This document shows, one piece after another, positions 1-6,366 of a stretch of 11,626 nt of DNA. Source of the stretch: Anaerolineales bacterium (lineage in GTDB: Bacteria; Chloroflexota; Anaerolineae; Anaerolineales; Villigracilaceae); the NCBI GenBank assembly GCA_024763295.1, contig JANTFU010000043.1:1-11626 (forward strand). The letters are read 5' to 3'. Below the pieces are notes generated by a model. It was not told where the DNA came from. It worked only from the letters and a program-made list of their open reading frames with translations, and did not search any database. Numbering within the stretch: position 1 is the first letter of the stretch; each line of letters opens with the position of its first letter. Both the position numbers and the translations under genes were made by a program.

Positions 1-1
1 A

Positions 2-943
2 ATTGAACTTGATACCGTTAAAGCGACATTAACCCGAAAAACGACATCTCCCGCTGGAGACGACGACTACATCCGCATGGCGGTTGGACGCGTGGGGGAG
101 AAGATGCTGGCGGCGCCGTTAAATCGTGGCGCGGGCGTAATCTCTTCCCTCGTGCGCGCGGATGGATTGGCGCTGATGCCCAGCGGCGTGCAGGGCATGG
201 AAGCAGGCGAAAGCATCGACATCCATCTCTACCGCCGCCGCGACGAACTCGAAAAGACGATTTTCTGCATCGGCTCGCACGATATGACTCTCGATTTAAT
301 GGCGCAATATCTGGCGCAGCGCGGCAGGCGTTTGGTTTCGTCGAATGTCGGCTCGTTGGGCGGATTGGTGGCGCTCAAACGTGGCGAAGCGCATTTGGCG
401 GGATCGCATTTGCTTGACCCCGAAACAGGCATCTATAACGATAGCTACATCGGGCGGTATTTAAACGGTATTCCTGTCCGGCAGGTGATGTTGGTTAAGC
501 GGGAGCAAGGCTTAATTGTCCCACGAGCGAATCCGAAGCAAGTCAAAGGTCTGGATGATCTCATTCGTCCCGACATCGCTTTTGTAAACCGGCAACGCGG
601 CGCGGGGACGCGCGTCCTGTTGGATTATGAATTGGGTAAATTGAACATCGCTGCTGATGACGTGCAGGGATACAGAAACGAAGAGTACACGCATCTTGGC
701 GTGGCGGCTGCAGTTGCTTCCGGACGCGCGGATTGCGGTCTTGGCATTGCGGCGGCGGCAAAGGCGCTAGAGTTGGATTTTGTGCCGCTCTTTGACGAGC
801 GTTATGAGTTGATTGTGCCTGAAATTTATTTCAACGATCCGCTGCTTGCGCCGCTCTTTGATGTCTTAGCAGAAGCAGCATTTCAGGCGGAAGTCAATAA
901 AATGCCCGGCTACGATAGCAGCGAGATGGGGCAAGTCAAATAA
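2..943 (+). CDS. moeA: Molybdopterin molybdotransferase MoeA fused to a PBP-like domain (5' partial)
   Basis: The reading frame is open from base 2, so the gene begins upstream of the window and only the last 313 codons are seen. The first ~80 residues match the C-terminal beta-barrel domain (domain IV) of MoeA, with 'GAGVISSLVRADGLALMPSG' and 'MEAGE'. MoeA inserts molybdate into adenylylated molybdopterin in the cytoplasm. From about residue 87 the chain becomes a periplasmic-binding-protein-like domain of the type attached to some MoeA and ModE-like proteins (PBP_like, PF12727). It shows 'SSNVGSLGGLVALKRGEAHL', 'HLLDPETGIYN', 'FVNRQRGAGTRVLLD' and a late 'GRADCGLGI'. There is no signal peptide before this domain, so it probably acts in the cytoplasm as an oxyanion or cofactor sensor; this is inference. 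The MoeA catalytic domains lie outside the window. The next gene on this strand follows after 102 bases containing a palindromic repeat. Confidence 0.9.
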   Translation: MELDTVKATLTRKTTSPAGDDDYIRMAVGRVGEKMLAAPLNRGAGVISSLVRADGLALMPSGVQGMEAGESIDIHLYRRRDELEKTIFCIGSHDMTLDLMAQYLAQRGRRLVSSNVGSLGGLVALKRGEAHLAGSHLLDPETGIYNDSYIGRYLNGIPVRQVMLVKREQGLIVPRANPKQVKGLDDLIRPDIAFVNRQRGAGTRVLLDYELGKLNIAADDVQGYRNEEYTHLGVAAAVASGRADCGLGIAAAAKALELDFVPLFDERYELIVPEIYFNDPLLAPLFDVLAEAAFQAEVNKMPGYDSSEMGQVK

Positions 944-945
944 CA

Positions 946-1034
946 CGTCACTGCGAGGAGCACGCTTTTGCGACGCGGCAGTCTCCCTCACGGCGAGGGG
1001 ATTGCTTCGGCGATAGTGCTGCCTCGCAATGACG
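946..1034. repeat. 89-bp palindromic intergenic repeat (REP/MITE-like)
   Basis: The outer arms are 13 bases at 946-958 and 1022-1034 (CGTCACTGCGAGG and CCTCGCAATGACG) and pair with one mismatch. Inner arms at 978-987 (GCAGTCTCCC) and 997-1005 (GGGGATTGC) also pair almost fully, so the whole unit can fold into a two-step hairpin. The core 'CCTCGCAATGACG' resembles a dispersed palindrome that I recall from Chloroflexota and other genomes. It ends only 11 bases before the start codon of the following permease gene, so it must be part of that gene's leader if transcription comes from moeA. Confidence 0.75.
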
Positions 1035-1045
1035 GAAAGAGCCTT

Positions 1046-1960
1046 ATGAAAGTTCTTAAATCCAGCGGCGAACTGCTTTTTAAGATTGTCGTCATCTCGT
1101 TGATTGTGATTTTTCTCTCCTTCTTGGGGATGCTGATGATGGACGTTTGGGCAGCCCGCACGCAGGATTTTCATTTTTTGCCCATCGTGCAACAGGCTTG
1201 GGGACAATTCATCATCTATTTGCAAATGCTAACGCACGGCGATCTTGGCACCGTCACGATGGTTGGACGCGAGCGCGAAGTGGCGGGGATTGTGCAAAGC
1301 GCCTCGCTCAACAGCCTCGGGTTGATCGGTATGGCGTTGAGTTTTGCGAGCATCTTGGGCGTTGTCATGGGCGTTTTTGCCGCCCTTTCACAGCATCGCG
1401 GGCAGGCAGATTTGACGCTCCTTTTAGCAATTCTCGGCATTTCTGCGCCGACCTTTTTGCTGGCAGTTCTTTTGCAAAATTTAGGCATTAAATACACGGC
1501 TACGTTCGGTAAGCGTTTGGTTAGTATGGGCGGCTATGGTTGGAATTTTGCGCATCTTGCCATGCCCGTGCTGGTGTTGATGGCGCGTCCGCTCGCGTAC
1601 ATTACGCGCGCGACCTATGTCTCAATGGGCGAAATTATGAGTGCCGACTATATTCGCACAGCGCGTTCCAAAGGCTTGCACGAGCGCATGGTTTTCTTCG
1701 CGCATGTTTTGCGAAATTTAGGTATCCCGCTGCTGACAGCGCTCGGCGTCTCCTTCCGTTTTACGTTGGGCGTCCTGCCGATTGTTGAGTTCATTTTTGC
1801 CTGGCCCGGTGTCGGTCTCTACGCCCTCGATGCCCTGCAACGTCGTCAAGCCTATCTCTTTCTCGGCGTGGTGTTGTCGCTCGGTGCGAGCATTCAGATA
1901 CTCAACGCCCTGCTCGACTGGCTCAATCATCGCATTGATCCGCGTTTGGGGAGGGCATAA
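1046..1960 (+). CDS. ABC transporter permease, DppB/OppB type
   Basis: This is a 304-residue inner-membrane permease of the peptide/nickel (Dpp/Opp) ABC family. One hydrophobic helix near residues 14-34 is followed by a short extracytoplasmic stretch and about five more helices (roughly 92-118, 122-148, 170-185, 225-250, 268-292). The cytoplasmic EAA loop that contacts the ATPase is clear: 'SADYIRTARSKGL' at 199-211, followed by 'HVLRNLGIPLLTALG' at 220-234. The C-terminal 'DWLNHRIDPR' is typical of DppB proteins. I chose ATG at 1046 because GGAAAG at 1035-1040 gives a suitable ribosome site; the frame stays open upstream to a TTG at 968, but that lies inside the palindromic repeat. The stop overlaps the next start (TAATG at 1958-1962), implying coupled translation with the partner permease. 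Substrate cannot be told from sequence. Confidence 0.9.
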   Translation: MKVLKSSGELLFKIVVISLIVIFLSFLGMLMMDVWAARTQDFHFLPIVQQAWGQFIIYLQMLTHGDLGTVTMVGREREVAGIVQSASLNSLGLIGMALSFASILGVVMGVFAALSQHRGQADLTLLLAILGISAPTFLLAVLLQNLGIKYTATFGKRLVSMGGYGWNFAHLAMPVLVLMARPLAYITRATYVSMGEIMSADYIRTARSKGLHERMVFFAHVLRNLGIPLLTALGVSFRFTLGVLPIVEFIFAWPGVGLYALDALQRRQAYLFLGVVLSLGASIQILNALLDWLNHRIDPRLGRA

Positions 1961-4380
1961 TGGCAAAAGAAACTCAAGCCTTCGAGTTTTCGCAAAAAGA
2001 AGAAAATCGCCGCCATCGCAGGCTTGTTTTGCGGCACACCTTTTCCAATCCCTCGCTGCTTTTCGGGCTTTTCGTACTGCTCCTGCTCGCCGTGATGGTG
2101 CTTTTTGGTCCCAACTTTGGCAAATACGATCCCTATCTCGTTGCGCAATCGGCGCGCCCGTATTACGACGTTCAACGCAAAGAAATGGTCTCGCCGCCTT
2201 TTCCGCCCTCGTGGAAATATCCCTTTGGGACGGATCAATGGGGGAACGACCTCTTCAGCCTGATTCTCTACGGCGCACGGATGACCGTTGTCGCCGGCGT
2301 CTACGTTACGCTCCTGCGCATCGGCTTGGGTACTCTGCTCGGATTTTTGGCAGGTTGGACAGAGGGTCGGCTACTCGACCGCGCGATCAAATGGATTTCC
2401 GATCTCCTTTCCTCCATTCCGACGCTTCTGAGCAGTCTGATGATTATTTACGCCCTCAATATTGAGAATGGACTGTGGGTTTTCCTCGTCGCGCTCTCGC
2501 TCGTCGGCTGGACAGAGACAGCCCAACTCGTGCGCGCCGAAGTCATGCGCATTCGTCAACGCGACTTTATTGAATCTGCGCGCGCAATGGGCTTGACGCG
2601 CGTCCAAATTGCTGTGCGTCACATCCTGCCAAACGTCTTGCCCTATATCCTTGTCTTGAGCGCCCTCGAAATGAGCGCCGTGCTTTTGCTCTTGGCGGAA
2701 CTCGGTTTCCTTGGCACCTTCATCGGTGGGACAAGCCTCTACATTCCCGATGTGATGAGTTCGCGCGTTTTTTATCTGGCAGAAATCCCTGAATGGGGCG
2801 GATTGATCGCGCAGGCGTCGGGCTTCATCCGTTCCGCGCCGTATATTTTGTTGGCGCCCTCGCTGGCATTCTTTATCGCGATTGTTGGCTTGAACGCCCT
2901 CGGCGAAGGGATGCGCTCACTTTTTGATCGCTATCCAATGAGCATGGCAATGCTGCTGCGCAAGCGAATTGTGATTTTTGCGGCGATCTTTGTGGCGTTC
3001 AGTGTGTATGTGGTCAGCTTTACGGGACCAAAAACCTCCTATCTGCGCGTAGCGAACAGTTTTGAGATTGAAAATGTCCACGCTTACATGGACGATTTAC
3101 AGGAAATTCAGCAAGTGTCTGCTGATCCTGCCGCCGCGATTGACCTTTACCTTGAAGAGACCTTCTTCGATATGGATGTTGCGCGCGGTTGGAAGCCGCA
3201 TGGTTTTGTTTCCGATTATCACTTTTCTTATCAAGTTTCGTTTGCCAGTTTCGCCGCCGAGCCAGAACTATCTTTTCAAAATACAGCGGATACGGGGTCG
3301 TTTGCCTTTGCGGATGATTTCAACATCTATGAAGACCAAGCCCTCACAGGTGCAGATGTGAACGGCAAGCTTGTTTTCATTCGCCACACATTCATCAATG
3401 AAGCCGAAGTGCTTGGCGACTATGACCTGACAGGCATGATCCCGATTGTTGCCGAGCGCAGCATCTCGCCGGGTTTTGCCGCGCGTGTCGCTAAACGCGG
3501 AGCCGTAGGATTGCTGGTGGTTGCTTCGCCTGAGAGCGGCGATCTGGTTGGACAGGAGTCTTTGCTGGTCCCCGTGCCCGATGATGAAGATGCGCTTTCC
3601 CTGCCGATTTTCCGCATCACGTCCGATGCTGCCAACCAACTTTTGGCGGGCGAGGGGCTTTCGACGGCGACCTTCCGGGAAGCGGGCTGGAATATCAAAC
3701 CGCTTAAGTCCGAGATTTCCATGTCTCTACAATTGCACAGCAATCAAACCGTCCAAACGCACAGCACGCTCGGTTTTTTGGGCGGTTACGATACCAATCT
3801 CGCCAGTGAGTTAGTCGTCCTTTTTGCCGCTTACGACAGCCATAATCAGTCGCCCGAAAATTTTGCTTCTCTGGTAACAATGTTGGAAATCGCGCATTCA
3901 TGGCGCGAGAATAATCTTGATCCGCGTCGCGCGGTTATTTTTGTGGCATGGGATGGGGCGGACGCGGGCGCGCCCGGTGCGAGTGCTTTTGTGAACAACC
4001 CCGATAATTTCAAGAATTTGACCGGACTTGCCTCCGCCGCGCCGCGCCCGATCATGGTCTGGAATTTGGGTTTGCCTGCGTTTGTGGACTCTGATTCGCT
4101 GATGATTCACGGTGCGTCAAATTCGGCGATGACCGAGTTGTTGCTGAATGCCGGTAGTCTGGTCGATGCGCCGCTGGGATTTGCCGTTCAGCCCATCGAG
4201 ACGAGTCCGCCGGTCAGTTCGTTGGAGATGCTCTCGCTGGAGTTGCCAGGGCTGGCTTTGGTCGCGGATTTGAACGGAACCGAGCAAATTTCCGCCCCGC
4301 TGCTGGACGAGCAGATGCAGGCTTACGGGCGAGCGGTCTCGTATTCCGTCCTGAATATTTTGCGGAAGCCGAAATATTGA
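1960..4380 (+). CDS. DppC-type ABC permease fused to PA and degenerate M28-peptidase-like domains
   Basis: This is an 806-residue fusion. Residues 1-~325 are a DppC/OppC permease: helix at 33-50, 'FGTDQWGNDLF' at 89-99 (the GTDxxGRD region), and the EAA loop 'RDFIESARAMGL' at 201-212 with 'HILPNVLPY' at 221-229. DppC proteins usually end near 300 residues. Here an added helix at about 336-354 takes the chain back across the membrane. Residues ~455-575 look like a protease-associated (PA) domain ('GADVNGKLVFIRH', 'RVAKRGAVGLLVV', 'SLPIFRITSDAANQLL'). Residues ~590-800 have the fold pattern of an M28 zinc aminopeptidase, but by eye alignment the ligands are lost: HxD is Ala624-Tyr-Asp626, the bridging Asp is Glu633, the Glu-Glu pair is Ala667-Asp668, the NLD Asp is Gly704, and the late His is Leu755. 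It is therefore probably a non-enzymatic domain, perhaps binding substrate outside the membrane. GGGGAGGG at 1948-1955 supplies the ribosome site. Confidence 0.88.
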   Translation: MAKETQAFEFSQKEENRRHRRLVLRHTFSNPSLLFGLFVLLLLAVMVLFGPNFGKYDPYLVAQSARPYYDVQRKEMVSPPFPPSWKYPFGTDQWGNDLFSLILYGARMTVVAGVYVTLLRIGLGTLLGFLAGWTEGRLLDRAIKWISDLLSSIPTLLSSLMIIYALNIENGLWVFLVALSLVGWTETAQLVRAEVMRIRQRDFIESARAMGLTRVQIAVRHILPNVLPYILVLSALEMSAVLLLLAELGFLGTFIGGTSLYIPDVMSSRVFYLAEIPEWGGLIAQASGFIRSAPYILLAPSLAFFIAIVGLNALGEGMRSLFDRYPMSMAMLLRKRIVIFAAIFVAFSVYVVSFTGPKTSYLRVANSFEIENVHAYMDDLQEIQQVSADPAAAIDLYLEETFFDMDVARGWKPHGFVSDYHFSYQVSFASFAAEPELSFQNTADTGSFAFADDFNIYEDQALTGADVNGKLVFIRHTFINEAEVLGDYDLTGMIPIVAERSISPGFAARVAKRGAVGLLVVASPESGDLVGQESLLVPVPDDEDALSLPIFRITSDAANQLLAGEGLSTATFREAGWNIKPLKSEISMSLQLHSNQTVQTHSTLGFLGGYDTNLASELVVLFAAYDSHNQSPENFASLVTMLEIAHSWRENNLDPRRAVIFVAWDGADAGAPGASAFVNNPDNFKNLTGLASAAPRPIMVWNLGLPAFVDSDSLMIHGASNSAMTELLLNAGSLVDAPLGFAVQPIETSPPVSSLEMLSLELPGLALVADLNGTEQISAPLLDEQMQAYGRAVSYSVLNILRKPKY

Positions 4381-4488
4381 TTAAAATTAGCAGGTTGGTG
4401 TTTTTTTTTGTTGCTTCCGTTAATAAGTGGTAGTGGTCAAAATTGGCTGATCAAAGATTGGTTAGAAACAGTTCCTTGCGCCCTCCTT

Positions 4489-4505
4489 GGCGCCGGGACG
4501 GCGCT
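4489..4505. other. GC-rich hairpin in the spacer before the receiver gene
   Basis: GGCGCCG (4489-4495) and CGGCGCT (4499-4505) can pair, with one G-T, around a GGA loop. It sits in the 203-base gap between the permease fusion and the receiver gene. No T-run follows, so it is not a standard intrinsic terminator. It could be a leader structure or chance; I see no convincing promoter in the gap. Confidence 0.3.
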
Positions 4506-4583
4506 AGAGCCAAGAGTCAGAGCAGATGAAATCAGTCAAAATTTACCATCAGCAGATAAGTTACTGTTTTTTGGAGAAAAAAT

Positions 4584-4949
4584 ATGTCTAGTGCTCTTGT
4601 GATTGATGATAATCGTGGTGTGGCGGATACGTTGGTACAAATGTTGGGGGTTTTGGGTTTTGAAGCGCACGCTGCGTATGGTTCCAGCCCGGCGATGGCT
4701 TTGTTGACATCGGAAGTGCCGAATTTGATTTTGTTGGATGTGAATATGCCCGGCGTGGATGGGGTGGAGATTTTGGCGTATTTGAAGCGTGAGCCGCGCC
4801 TAATGAATGTGCCGGTCATCGTCATCACTTCCGATGAACAGCCGGAAACACGGCAACGAGTTTTTGCGCAAGGAGCCAAGGATATGTTGACAAAGCCGGC
4901 AAGTTTGGCGGCTTTACAGACAAGTTTGAATAAATTGGGCTTGTTTTAG
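4584..4949 (+). CDS. Stand-alone response regulator receiver (CheY-like) protein
   Basis: This 121-residue protein is a receiver domain and nothing else. It has the acidic pair Asp8-Asp9 that binds magnesium, the phosphoacceptor Asp52 in 'LILLDVNMPGVDG', Thr82 in 'VIVITSD', and Lys104 in 'MLTKPAS', so every residue needed for phosphorylation is present. There is no output domain, so it would signal by protein-protein contact, as CheY or Spo0F do. No histidine kinase or chemotaxis gene lies nearby, so its partner is unknown. The start at 4584 has GGAGA at 4573-4577 with a six-base spacer. It follows the permease fusion after 203 bases and is followed by a repeat-rich region with no gene on its strand, so it looks like a single-gene unit. 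Confidence 0.9.
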   Translation: MSSALVIDDNRGVADTLVQMLGVLGFEAHAAYGSSPAMALLTSEVPNLILLDVNMPGVDGVEILAYLKREPRLMNVPVIVITSDEQPETRQRVFAQGAKDMLTKPASLAALQTSLNKLGLF

Positions 4950-4986
4950 GAATGAGAATTAAACAACATACAAAGTTGTACCAGTT

Positions 4987-5091
4987 CCTGAGCGGAAGGC
5001 GACAGTTGTTGAGCCTGAAGTCGAAGGACGGCGTTCCCTGAAAATCGCCTTTCGACTGCGCACTTCTCTATCGTTCAGTGCTCCGCTCAGG
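4987..5091. repeat. Nested palindromic repeat, copy 1
   Basis: The outer arms CCTGAGCGGA (4987-4996) and TCCGCTCAGG (5082-5091) pair perfectly. The inner arms AGTCGAAGG (5019-5027) and CCTTTCGACT (5048-5057) pair with one bulged base. Total span is 105 bases. The same two-arm design and spacing occurs at 6251-6356. It starts 38 bases after the receiver gene and could fold in the end of its transcript. Confidence 0.75.
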
Positions 5092-5226
5092 GTCTGAAAT
5101 TTTGCACTTTATTTAATCTTTGTTTCTTAGGGCATGGAAAACTGTCTTTGGTACATTGCGGCGTAAATAACCCATCCGTTCAAAAGTTTTCTGGTATTTT
5201 ATGATGAAAAAACAGCCCCCCTTTAT

Positions 5227-5394
5227 CCCCCCAAATGCCAAAGCCGCTTTGCTTCCAAGAGTATGGAATTTTTGGGGAGTAGCTGCCCCTCCCCTAAATT
5301 CGACAGCACTATCGTCGCATATTGGGGAGGCTGGCGGTGTCCTGAGCTTGTCGAAGGGGAGAGGGCAGGTTTTACCAAATTGCTTATGCTCAGG
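5227..5394. repeat. C/G-rich cluster of overlapping inverted repeats
   Basis: Several arms pair within the non-coding stretch between the receiver gene and the methyltransferase. CCCCAAA (5229-5235) pairs with TTTGGGG (5271-5277). CCTCCCC (5288-5294) pairs with GGGGAGG (5324-5330). The longer CTGCCCCTCCCC (5283-5294) can pair instead with 5356-5368 with one bulge. CCTGAGC (5341-5347), followed at once by TTGTCGAAGG (5348-5357), pairs with GCTCAGG (5388-5394) and carries the same two sequence words as the nested repeats at 4987 and 6251. The rest of 5092-5226 is AT-rich with nothing I can assign. Small frames crossing this area translate into repeat-type strings such as 'LSLSKGRG' and are not genes. 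Confidence 0.6.
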
Positions 5395-5397
5395 TAC

Positions 5398-6231
5398 TTA
5401 AGCATGTGCCTCGATTAACCAAAAACTTTCATCTTCCACGTCCCCAAAAGATTCGTGGAAGACGATTTCTTTAAAGCCCGCCTCGCGTAAGACTGCTTGA
5501 TACTCATCTTCTGTATAAGCTTGCGTTGACCACGCCTGTCTGCTGACCTCGCCCGTTGCCGCATCGACGATGTAATAGCGCACGGTTGCGACGGCATCCT
5601 CTTCAGCCCAGAAATTTTCCGCCAGACAAAAATGCGGTGTCTCGGAAAAAAGCCCGCTTTCTTCGCTGTACCAAAACGGTGCGCCCATACCAATCTCTTC
5701 AACGGCTTCAAACCTATGCGCTTCCAACAATAGGATGCCGCCTTTACGCAGGGCGGTTTTTGCTTTTTTCGCAATGGCTAAAAATTCAGCTTGTTTGAAG
5801 ACATTGATTTCCCCAAAAATAACGGTAATCAAATCGTATTCGCTGCCAAAATCTGTTTTGCGGACGTCTCCCTGCGTATAAGCAATTTTAAAGCCTGCTT
5901 TTTGCGCCATTTCCTTGGCATAACGAATGGATGCGGGCCCAAAATCAATCCCTGCGCATGTGTGTCCGAGCTTGGTCAGGCGTTGGGTGTAAAGCCCCGG
6001 TCCGCAACACAAGTCAAGCACTTTAGACGGCTTGCCCTTCAGGAGGGCGTTGTGCAGCCAGTCAACGTGGGCATCAATCAATTCCGTGCGGCGGCTGCCT
6101 TCATCGTGCTCTTGCGAGAGATGCTCGGCAAGAATCCGCTCGCTGAAGGCGGGATCATCCCAAGCGAGTTTGTTACCTTCTTCCCAGGGTTCAGGTTCTT
6201 CGGTTCGGCGGATGATGTCGAGTAGGTTCAT
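5398..6231 (-). CDS. Class I SAM-dependent methyltransferase
   Basis: This 277-residue soluble protein has the Rossmann methyltransferase core. Motif I is 'VLDLCCGPGLYTQRL' at 71-85, the acidic end of strand beta2 is 'CAGIDFGPASI' at 92-102, and motif II/III follow around 'YTQGDVRKTDF' (118-128) and 'EYDLITVIFGEINVF' (131-145). A late strand 'LRKGGILLLEAH' (161-172) precedes a beta-rich C-terminal section. The substrate is not recognisable; the protein groups with the broad UbiE/methyltransferase-11/25 type. I start it at ATG 6231 ('MNLLDIIRR'). An in-frame start at 6312 would add 27 residues encoded by repeat sequence. No good ribosome site precedes 6231, so the start is uncertain. It has the same direction as the cytochrome gene upstream but is separated from it by 135 bases occupied by a nested palindrome, and both gene ends abut repeats. 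Confidence 0.88.
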   Translation of the reverse strand: MNLLDIIRRTEEPEPWEEGNKLAWDDPAFSERILAEHLSQEHDEGSRRTELIDAHVDWLHNALLKGKPSKVLDLCCGPGLYTQRLTKLGHTCAGIDFGPASIRYAKEMAQKAGFKIAYTQGDVRKTDFGSEYDLITVIFGEINVFKQAEFLAIAKKAKTALRKGGILLLEAHRFEAVEEIGMGAPFWYSEESGLFSETPHFCLAENFWAEEDAVATVRYYIVDAATGEVSRQAWSTQAYTEDEYQAVLREAGFKEIVFHESFGDVEDESFWLIEAHA

Positions 6232-6250
6232 GGTTTTTGTATAGTCTAGC

Positions 6251-6356
6251 TCTTGAGCGGAGGGTTTTTCGCAGATAAGCATGCAGTCGAAGGGCGGGGT
6301 ATTCGGTAGCACCGTCCTTCGACTACGCCTTCACTTCGTTACGGCTCCGCTCAAGA
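6251..6356. repeat. Nested palindromic repeat, copy 2
   Basis: The outer arms TCTTGAGCGGAG (6251-6262) and CTCCGCTCAAGA (6345-6356) are perfect over 12 bases. The inner arms AGTCGAAGG (6285-6293) and CCTTCGACT (6316-6324) are perfect over nine. Span is 106 bases, the same as copy 1 within one base. It fills the gap between the cytochrome stop (6367) and the methyltransferase start (6231), and may act as a transcription or mRNA-stability boundary. Confidence 0.8.
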
Positions 6357-6366
6357 ACTGGACAGT

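Noticed and set aside
944..1045. The moeA frame continues without further stops into the permease, so read-through of one TAA would fuse them
   Set aside because: The gap is only 34 codons, for which an open frame is not improbable, and the permease has its own ribosome site and a normal N-terminus at 1046.
1782..2465. A 227-codon plus-strand frame overlapping the two permease genes
   Set aside because: Out of frame with two well-supported membrane proteins; composition is Arg/Ser-rich shadow type.
3720..4380. The C-terminal part of the permease fusion as an active aminopeptidase
   Set aside because: The His and second acidic positions expected to bind zinc and the catalytic Glu are replaced, so activity is unlikely.
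4380..4412. Run of nine T after the permease fusion as a terminator
   Set aside because: No stable hairpin precedes the T-run, so it is not a recognisable intrinsic terminator.
4408..4602. A 64-codon plus-strand frame in the gap before the receiver gene
   Set aside because: It overlaps the receiver start in another frame, has no ribosome site and no recognisable domain.
5201..5401. A 66-codon plus-strand frame, and a 60-codon minus-strand frame (5223-5405), between the receiver and methyltransferase genes
   Set aside because: Both run through inverted repeats, give repeat-type strings such as 'LSLSKGRG' and 'SPSTSSG', lack a ribosome site and show no domain.
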